From positions 66,724,676 to 66,788,675 of the forward strand of contig CM043969.1 in NCBI GenBank assembly GCA_014529385.2: 64,000 nucleotides of DNA, in the 5' to 3' direction. The notes below the pieces were generated by a model. The model was given only the letters and a program-made list of their open reading frames with translations. It had not been told where the DNA came from and made no database searches. How positions within the stretch are numbered: position 1 is the stretch's first letter; each line of letters starts with the position of its first letter. Below are positions 57,801 through 64,000 of the stretch, piece by piece. Made by a program: the position numbers and the translations under genes. The DNA comes from Adiantum capillus-veneris (Eukaryota > Streptophyta > Polypodiopsida > Polypodiales > Pteridaceae).

Positions 57801-58003
57801 TCCATTGTAGGAAAAGGAAGGACCACATCCTTGAAGTATTCCTCCACTAGTATGGATACATTTCCTTGGCCTATCTTTATACCACCACAAGTGGAATCTT
57901 CATCAGCTCTACACACACAACCAACACCAACAACTTCATTGTCAAATATCATGTGCAGTTTCTCCCCACATTGAAAGTCCATCTTACAAATGAAAAGATT
58001 CAA
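54850..58003 (-). pseudogene. DUF7869-type protein gene (RNase H/transposase-like), degenerate
   Basis: Minus strand, high to low: an N-terminal region with QGNVSILVEEYFKDVVLPFP and SAIRWPKVQIQ (57,760-57,990) resembling the DUF8039-like domain of plant transposon proteins; an acidic 22-residue tandem repeat (57,565-57,700); a Cys-rich segment C-x2-C-C-x3-C-C (about 57,045-57,090); a helical segment (56,482-56,913). The core has IVHDKMDKNKTTIP (about 56,325-56,375), NCPRDNKNRYLFAYL (about 55,885-55,930) and GFLMVGHTHEDIHAMFSRF (about 55,780-55,835), then a C-terminal region to 54,850. These are the D...N-K-N-R...H-T-H-E-D-I signatures of DUF7869 proteins, plausibly an RNase H-fold nuclease or transposase. 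The Asp usually before N in the second motif reads His. One stop near 55,962 and several frame changes break it. Confidence 0.6.
57565..57700. repeat. 66 bp tandem duplication
   Basis: CACCATTGTAGCTT at 57,622 recurs at 57,688. The unit encodes ITSYNGDEEED.(V/M)DA.AT twice, an in-frame 22-residue acidic repeat. Confidence 0.88.
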
Positions 58004-58129
58004 TTGTTAATTGCAAAATCAAGTAGAAATTATGTCAAAATTACATACAAAATAATGTTAAAAAAGTCAAAATCTAAAACCACAATTTATGTATTACAAT
58101 GCACTATATGTTAGACAAGTGGTGGCGAT

Positions 58130-59600
58130 TGCGACCAAATAATCCATGATACTTTAGGTTGGAGAAAAGGTGTGGTTGGGCATGCAATGGTTGGGTAAAT
58201 AATCCATGATACTTATGGTTGGACATATAATGGAGCTTGAGAGCAATAAATGATATCTCTATTTGTAGGCTTGAATATAGCTTAGTTTGGACAAGTGGTG
58301 GATCTTATGTCTCTTTATGCTTCAATGGATAATAACTTGTACAAGTAGTGGGCCTCTATGCTTCAATGGAGCTTGGCTTGAACAAGTGGTGGACCCTCTG
58401 GATGTCTATGCTTAAATAGAGATCAGCTTCAACAAGTGCTAGACCTTATGGATATCTATGCTTGAATGGAGCATAGCTTGGACAAGTGGTGGACCTTATG
58501 GGCCTCAGTGCTATAGAGCAAAGAGCAAGTGCTAGACCTTATGGATATCTATGCTTGAATGGAGCATAGCTTGGACAAGTGGTGGACCTTATGGGCCTCT
58601 ATGCTTCAATAGAGCATAGTTTGGACAAGTGGCGGACCTTGTGGACTTGTATGCTTGAATTGAGCATAGCTTGGAAAACTGGTAGACCTTATGGATTTTT
58701 ATGCTTAAAATGAGCATACATTGGACAAGTGGTGGATCTTGTGGCTATCAATGCTTTAATGGACACAAGCGGTGGATGTTGTGGCTCTCTATGATTCAAT
58801 AGATCATATATTGAACAAGTGGTGGACCTTATGGGTTTGAATGGGGCATAGATTGGACAAGCAGTGGACCTTATGGTTCTCTATGCTTGAATGGAGCATA
58901 AATTGGACAAGCAGTGGACCTTATGGTTCTCTATACTTAAATGGAACATAGATGGACAAGTGGTGGGCGTTATAGCTCTCTATGCTTCAACAAAGCATAG
59001 ATTAAACAAGTGGTGGACCTTGTGGCTCTCTATGCTGGGATAGGACTTAGCTTGGACAAGGGGTGGACCTTTTGGCTCTCTATGCTTGAGTGGAGCATAA
59101 TTTGGTGGATGTTATGGATCCCTATCTTCAATAGAACATAGATTGAACAAGTGGTGGACCCATGGTCCTCTATGGTTGAATGGAGCATAGTTTGGATGAT
59201 GACTGGACCTTATGGTCCTATATCCTTGAATCAAGCATATCTTGGACACGTGGTGGACCTGATGGCTCTCTATGTTGTGATCGAGTATACATTGGACTAA
59301 TGGTCGGCCTTATGGCCCTCTATGATTCGAAAGATCTTAGCTTAGACAAGTGGTGGACATTGTGGCTCTTTACGCTATAATTAGGACAAGTGGTGGACCT
59401 TATGGTGCTCTATGCTTGAATGGATCATATATTGGACAAATGGTTCACCTTATGGATCTATATGCTCCAATACAACATAGATTGGACTAGTGGTGGACCT
59501 TGTGATCCTATATGATTTAAAAAAGCTCAACTTATGCAAGTGGTGGATGTTGCTTCAATAATGGACCTTGTGGCTTTCTCTACTTCATTTGAGCTTATCC
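58130..59600. repeat. Degenerate ~55-60 bp minisatellite I
   Basis: More than twenty imperfect units with consensus near TTGGACAAGTGGTGGACCTT + ATGGCTCTCTATGCTTGAAT + GGAGCATAGA. Unit length varies through indels. An internal higher-order copy is visible, e.g. 58,440-58,500 and 58,525-58,585. No coding frame persists. Confidence 0.92.
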
Positions 59601-60030
59601 TTTTGACCTTTCATCAACTATCCATGCATAACTTAAACGTGGGACCTTGTGGCATGGACTATATGTTGGGCATATGGAAGATCTTAAGAGCAATGAATCC
59701 ATGATAGTAGAGATGGTAGATTGGAGATAAGATAGGATCTTGTGGCCATAAAGTGTTTCTAACTTTGTTTCATCAACCCCCTATGACTAGCTTGCACAAA
59801 TGGAGGACCTTGCATCTTTCTATGTTTCATATTGAAACCTATCCTAGGATATTTATTATCTCTAGAATTCAATTGAATTTTTATTGCACATGTGGCCAAG
59901 TGGTGCATCTTGAAACCTAAATGTGACTTAGATTCAGCATAGTAGCACCCATCTACAACTTATCATAGATCAAATGCTTCAACTCTCCATGTTTAGTACC
60001 CCCAATGATGGGCTTGATGGGGATTCATGC
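59600..60030. other. Unassigned DNA between minisatellites
   Basis: Mostly unique-looking, with isolated GTGGACCTTG-like fragments that may be decayed units of minisatellite I. Confidence 0.5.
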
Positions 60031-60035
60031 ATAAC

Positions 60036-60180
60036 ATCCTTGATCGGGGTCTTAAGCGAACATCTCCGACGGGGTCCGAGGGCAATGCCCCCGACGGGGG
60101 TCTGGGGACAACGCCATTGATGGGGGTATGGGGGCAAAGCCCCTAGCGGGGGGCCCGAGGGCAGCGCCCCTGACGATGGT
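60036..60180. repeat. GC-rich ~26 bp minisatellite
   Basis: About five units of the pattern GACGGGGTCCGAGGGCAATGCCCC, each with an internal GGGGCA...TGCCCC inverted pairing. It is far richer in GC than the surrounding DNA. Confidence 0.85.
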
Positions 60181-60374
60181 GGCCCATACGATATACCCTC
60201 TTTTTTGTTTTAAAGAAAATTGCTTGGTCAAAATGTCCAATTTAAAAGAAAATCTTTCAAATTTCAACCTTGTTTTTAAAGTAAAAAAAGCATGCGTTAT
60301 AGCTTTTGAGATAACCTAACATAAGAAGATAATGAAAAATAACAAAACAAAAAATTATCAAAACAATAGAATAG

Positions 60375-60545
60375 ACACAACTTGCAAAACACAGGCGAGC
60401 AGTAGAACAACGACTATTCGGTAGAACAAAGGCAATTCGGGAAACACAGAGGCGATTCAACACTACAAAGGTGATTTGTTAAACACATAGGCGATTAAGT
60501 AGAACAAAGGGGATTCACCAAAAACAAAGGTGATTGAGTAGAACA
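60375..60545. repeat. ~22 bp minisatellite with core AGGCGATT
   Basis: About eight units built on AGAACAAAGGCGATTCGGT-like sequence, with AAACACA or AGAACAA before the core. Confidence 0.8.
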
Positions 60546-60739
60546 TACGCAAACTAGAAGAAGATTGCGCTCGCGACTAAGGGAAGGTTGTAGCTTGTGC
60601 AAAGTAGTATCCTGCACTTCTCGAGAGAGACATACCTGTAGATCACATGAGAGCTGAATTGCACAGAGGTCTTTCACATAGTCCACAAACAACATCTCTT
60701 GCTATGAAGAGATCAAGATTTTGGCAAGGTGCAAGCATT

Positions 60740-60844
60740 ACAAATCTCTCTCTGTCTCTTTGTCTCTCTCTTTCTCTCACCCTCTTTTGCATCGATTTTA
60801 GGGTTTCAAGAAACCAACATGGTTCTTTACTTTTGTGTGCCTCC

Positions 60845-60878
<34 letters not shown>

Positions 60879-60990
60879 TCTCTTCCTCTCAATATTCTCT
60901 TCACTCACATGCACACCCACATAGACACATAAACACACATAATCAAATACATGCTCTTTCTCTCTCACACAAACATTCACACGGAATCCA
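60740..60990. repeat. CT-rich tract and (AC)n microsatellite
   Basis: (TC)-rich runs at 60,748-60,785 and about 14 AC units at 60,850-60,877. The long open frames here come from these low-complexity tracts. Confidence 0.85.
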
Positions 60991-60999
60991 AACTTTTCA

Positions 61000-61440
61000 A
61001 TTATGGCTCTGTCTATCCTTCTTATGCAGGTACATCCATTGTGTTAATAATATTCATGCATTGTATGTATAGAAATATGAGTGACTGTGTGATTATTTTT
61101 CCTATGTAAAGGCTCTATATATATACTTAAACGTACATGCTTAAAGGTAAAAAACAAGAATGCACATGATAGTGTAAGTTAGAGTAGACTTACTTGTGAG
61201 TTTTGGTGAGATTGATTGCATTGAGTTTTGCTTTGGTATTCTTTGGCTTTTCTTTGTCCAATGTGTCCCAAATTGTGACTTTCATTTTTCTTTCTCAACA
61301 AAGGTATTATGGCTTAGGGACAAAGACCTAGTGGGATAAAATGAGAAAAGATCTAAACATACAAAAAGACCGGGTATCATATTAATTTGACCTATGCTGC
61401 TAGTTGACCCTAGGTTTTAGGGTTGAGGTTCGAGTTGAAA
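61000..61440. other. Unassigned AT-rich DNA
   Basis: No gene or organised repeat was seen. Confidence 0.5.
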
Positions 61441-63260
61441 TTGAGATTGGAAAAGTGGTGAACCTTGCTCTCATGTTTTAACATCTCCATGAGGCACGGT
61501 CTCATATGTTTTCTTCACAAGTGCTATATGTTAAGGTTGGCAAAGTGGTTGAGTTTCACTCTGCCATAAACTTTAAATTTAGGTGAAAAAATTCAAGCGG
61601 AAATATTTGAGCAAGAAAACTTAAATTAGAGCCTGGTAATTTGAATTCAGTCGGGAAAATTCATATTGAAACAAAAAATATTGAATTCAAGCAAGAGAAT
61701 TTGAATTCGAGCGAGAAAATTTTAAATTCGCATGGAAAAGTTTGAATTCACTTTGTTCAAAATTTAAATGAGGTGGATCTAGGAGACATCAACCATTGCA
61801 TCTACCTTCCAACACTTGGTTAGAATGGCCAAGTGGTGGATCAAGGGTCTAGCTATCCCACACACTTTATTTAAAATTGGAAGGTGGTGGATATAGAAGA
61901 CACCAACTAGTGCATCCACCTTCAAGACCTGGTTAGAATGGCCAAGTGGTGGATTTAGGATGTACCTTTCTCAAACACTTTATTTGAAGTGTCAAGCATG
62001 CATACACATTTCAAGACTTAGTTAAAATGGCCAAGTGGTGGACATTTAATGCACCCAACTTCAAGACATCATAGACATAATTAGAATGGCTAAGTGGTGG
62101 ATCTTGGATTCACCCACCTATCAATAGTGTTTTAAAGTGACCAAGTGGTGGATCTTGGATGCTCCCACCTCCCAAGACTTGGTTAGCATGGGTGAGTGGT
62201 GGACGTTGGATGCATCCACCTTCAAGACTTTGTGAGAATGGCCAAGTGGTTGATCTCGGGCTTACCTAGCCCACATGTTTTGTTTAAAACTATAAGGTGT
62301 TAGATGTAGGAGAAACCAACCATTGCATCCACCTTTCAAGACTTGGTTACAATGGCCAGGTGGTGAATCCTGGATACAACTACATTTAATACTTGGTTAG
62401 AATAGCTATGTGGTGGATCTAAGGGCTACCTATCTCACACACTTGTTTTAAAGGTGGAAGCTTGTAGAATTAGGGGACATCCACTATTGCATCTTCTAGA
62501 ACTTGGTTAGAATGGCCAAGTGTTGGAGCTTGTATGCACTCACCTTCTAGGACTTTTTTAGAATGACCAAGTGGTGGATATAAGATCTAAGGGCTACCTA
62601 TCTCACACACTTGTTTTAAAGGTGGAAGCTTGTAGAATTAGGGGACATCCACTATTGCATCTTCTAGAACTTGGTTAGAATGGCCAAGTGTTGGAGCTTG
62701 TATGCACTCACCTTCTAGGACTTTTTTAGAATGGCCAAGTGGTGGATATAAGACCTACCCTTTTTCACACACTTTATTTGAAATTTCAAGGTCAGAATGG
62801 TCAAGTGATAGATCTAGAGTCTACTCATGCCACAAAATTTGTGTAAAATTAGAAGAGTTATGATGGCCAAGTTTTGAATACACTTAACTTTAAGACATGG
62901 TTAGAATGGCCAAGTGGTGGATCACCCACCTACCAATACTTGGTTAGGATGACCAAGTGGTGGATGCACGGTCTATGTTTTCTACAAACACTATTTAAAA
63001 TTGATAGATGGTGGGTGTAGGAGAAACAAACCATTACATCCATCTTGCAAGATTTGATTAGAATGGTCAAGTGGTGGATCTTAATTGTAGCCACCTTTAA
63101 GACTTGGTTAAAATGGCTAGGTGGTGGATTTTAGGTCTAAATATTGTGCACACTTTGTTTTCAAGACTTGCTTAGAATGGTCAAGTGGTGGATCTTTGAT
63201 GCACCCACCTTGCAATGCTTGGTTAGAATGGCCAAGTAGTGGATCTAAGATGGATAAAAT
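61440..63260. repeat. Degenerate minisatellite II (core GGCCAAGTGGTGGATC)
   Basis: Repeated pattern near GACTTGGTTAGAATGGCCAA + GTGGTGGATCTTGGATGCAC + CCACCTTCAA, about 50-60 bp with larger composite units. The core CAAGTGGTGGA also occurs in minisatellite I. A near-exact 168 bp duplication lies at 62,421-62,588 and 62,589-62,756. The stretch 61,560-61,750 has a separate GAATTCAAGC(G/A)(G/A)GA-type repeat. Confidence 0.92.
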
Positions 63261-63540
63261 CTTGAAAGCATATTTTAAATGGCTAATTTTAAAATATTCA
63301 AGATGTACTACCTTAAAAAACTTATTCTCAACAACTTATGGGATCTATAATACACATACTTTGACTATCAAATGTCTACATTGGATAAATATTTGATTTT
63401 AGAATTTAAAAGTCTTGAAGAGTGTAAATTTTTTTTTGTGTGTGAATTAAGTTTTTATACGCTTTCAAAACATTATTACATTTAATGTGTCATTGTAGAT
63501 TCTAACTAGTTATTTGTGTTTTCTTTGATTTAGAGAAAAA

Positions 63541-63711
63541 ATGGTTCAAAAACAAAAATCTGGGATGGTTCCTGTTAATGTTGACTTTGCAAGTGATGAT
63601 AAGAGAAAATGGTACTTAAAAATTTATGGAGTGCAAGGTGCACAATTTCATAAAGTGCATGTCTTTGTGGCTAGTGATGAAGATGAGAATAGATTTGATG
63701 ATCTAGGGTAG
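63541..63711 (+). CDS. Short open frame of unknown function, possibly an exon
   Basis: ATG at 63,541 opens 56 codons beginning MVQKQKSGMVPVNVDF, with KWYLKIYGVQG and an acidic VASDEDENRFDD segment, stopping at TAG 63,709-63,711. The same frame stays open for about 30 more codons after the stop. It is preceded by TTTTCTTTGATTTAG (about 63,519-63,533), a good plant splice acceptor pattern. No family recognised; it may be a fragment of a transposon protein. Confidence 0.3.
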   Translation: MVQKQKSGMVPVNVDFASDDKRKWYLKIYGVQGAQFHKVHVFVASDEDENRFDDLG

Positions 63712-63799
63712 GTAGTCTCTGCAAGTGTTTCAATAGTTGAAGGACATCCTGACATTAAGTGCATTAACATTGGGATACATGGCAATTCTGAGTACCAAC

Positions 63800-64000
63800 A
63801 TGGCTGTTAACCCTCACGGCTCACGGACACCCATCACCTACGATGGACGCGTATTATGTATTTGGTAGAGTCAGGTACCGGGCTTGTCGGACCAATAGGG
63901 AAAGGTAGAGTGATCGCCGATGAGAGGCGCACTTTAACTTGGACATTCAAGGGATTAGTTGGTTAAGCATGGGCGCCCAAGTGTGAATGGGGTGAGCTCC
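63800..64000 (+). other. GC-richer segment with weak 5S rRNA-like promoter pattern
   Basis: GGTTAAGCATGGGCGCCCAA (about 63,960-63,980) and GAATGGGGTGAGCTCC (63,985-64,000) resemble the box A (GTTAAGC) and box C (GGATGGGTGACCTCC) regions of plant 5S rRNA, but the spacing is about 8 bases too short and the 5' half does not match. It may be a 5S-derived repeat or chance. The window ends here. Confidence 0.25.

Noticed and set aside
60647-61072. 141-codon open frame
   Set aside because: Largely CT and AC low-complexity sequence (Ser/Leu and Thr/His repeats).

Overview
The window looks like intergenic DNA from a land plant with a large, repeat-rich nuclear genome. Three things support this. LTR elements carry primer-binding sites complementary to plant initiator-Met tRNA (TGGTATCAGAGC and variants). 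Ty1/copia, Ty3/gypsy, LINE and Penelope-type reverse transcriptases sit side by side in decayed form. TC/TA microsatellites and minisatellites are frequent. A DUF7869-type gene and a Penelope-like RT would fit a fern, lycophyte, bryophyte or conifer better than a typical angiosperm, but that placement is inference. I found no intact host gene; almost everything recognisable is a broken transposable element or a tandem repeat.

Layout. 1-3,540: LINE with endonuclease, RT and 3' zinc-finger region, carrying frameshifts and a 43-base poly-C tract; then a (TC)n(TA)n tract. 3,770-7,540: 5' part of a Ty3/gypsy element (LTR end, PBS, gag, protease, start of RT). 7,540-10,280: minus-strand copia 3' end with its LTR and a reverse transcriptase lacking the catalytic YVDD box. 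10,768-13,846: Ty3/gypsy integrase tail followed by six tandem copies of a ~427 bp unit made of the pol tail, polypurine tract and LTR start. 13,867-18,521: a complete short LTR element (LTRs of 1,252 and 1,244 bp) whose only gene encodes a charged coiled-coil protein with His/Asp repeats. 19,225-22,235: two tandem minus-strand copies of a non-coding retroelement-like unit.

24,511-37,700 is the most unusual part. A degenerate Penelope-like reverse transcriptase on the minus strand (internal region 26,415-30,283) lies between two direct repeats of about 1.9 and 2.25 kb. A copia element with 227 bp LTRs (30,978-36,141) is inserted in the right repeat, and the left repeat preserves the matching empty site. 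A strong 19-20 bp hairpin marks one junction.

38,083-40,570: microsatellite, a 94 bp tandem repeat and a 395 bp tandem repeat with a conserved open frame. 40,652-42,641: truncated second copy of the same copia family on the minus strand. 42,642-49,168: decayed element with a zinc knuckle, two protease-like modules, polypurine tract and LTR, but no visible RT. 50,092-52,300: minus-strand gypsy RT/RNase H and a possible gag remnant. 54,850-58,003: minus-strand pseudogene of the DUF7869 (RNase H/transposase-like) family. 58,130-63,260: long degenerate minisatellites sharing the core CAAGTGGTGGA, with two smaller minisatellites between them. 63,541-64,000: a short open frame after a plausible splice acceptor and a weak 5S-rRNA-like promoter pattern at the window edge.

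The genes do not form a pathway. The window records nested insertion, tandem amplification and decay of retroelements. All comparisons were made by eye; no alignment or database search was run.
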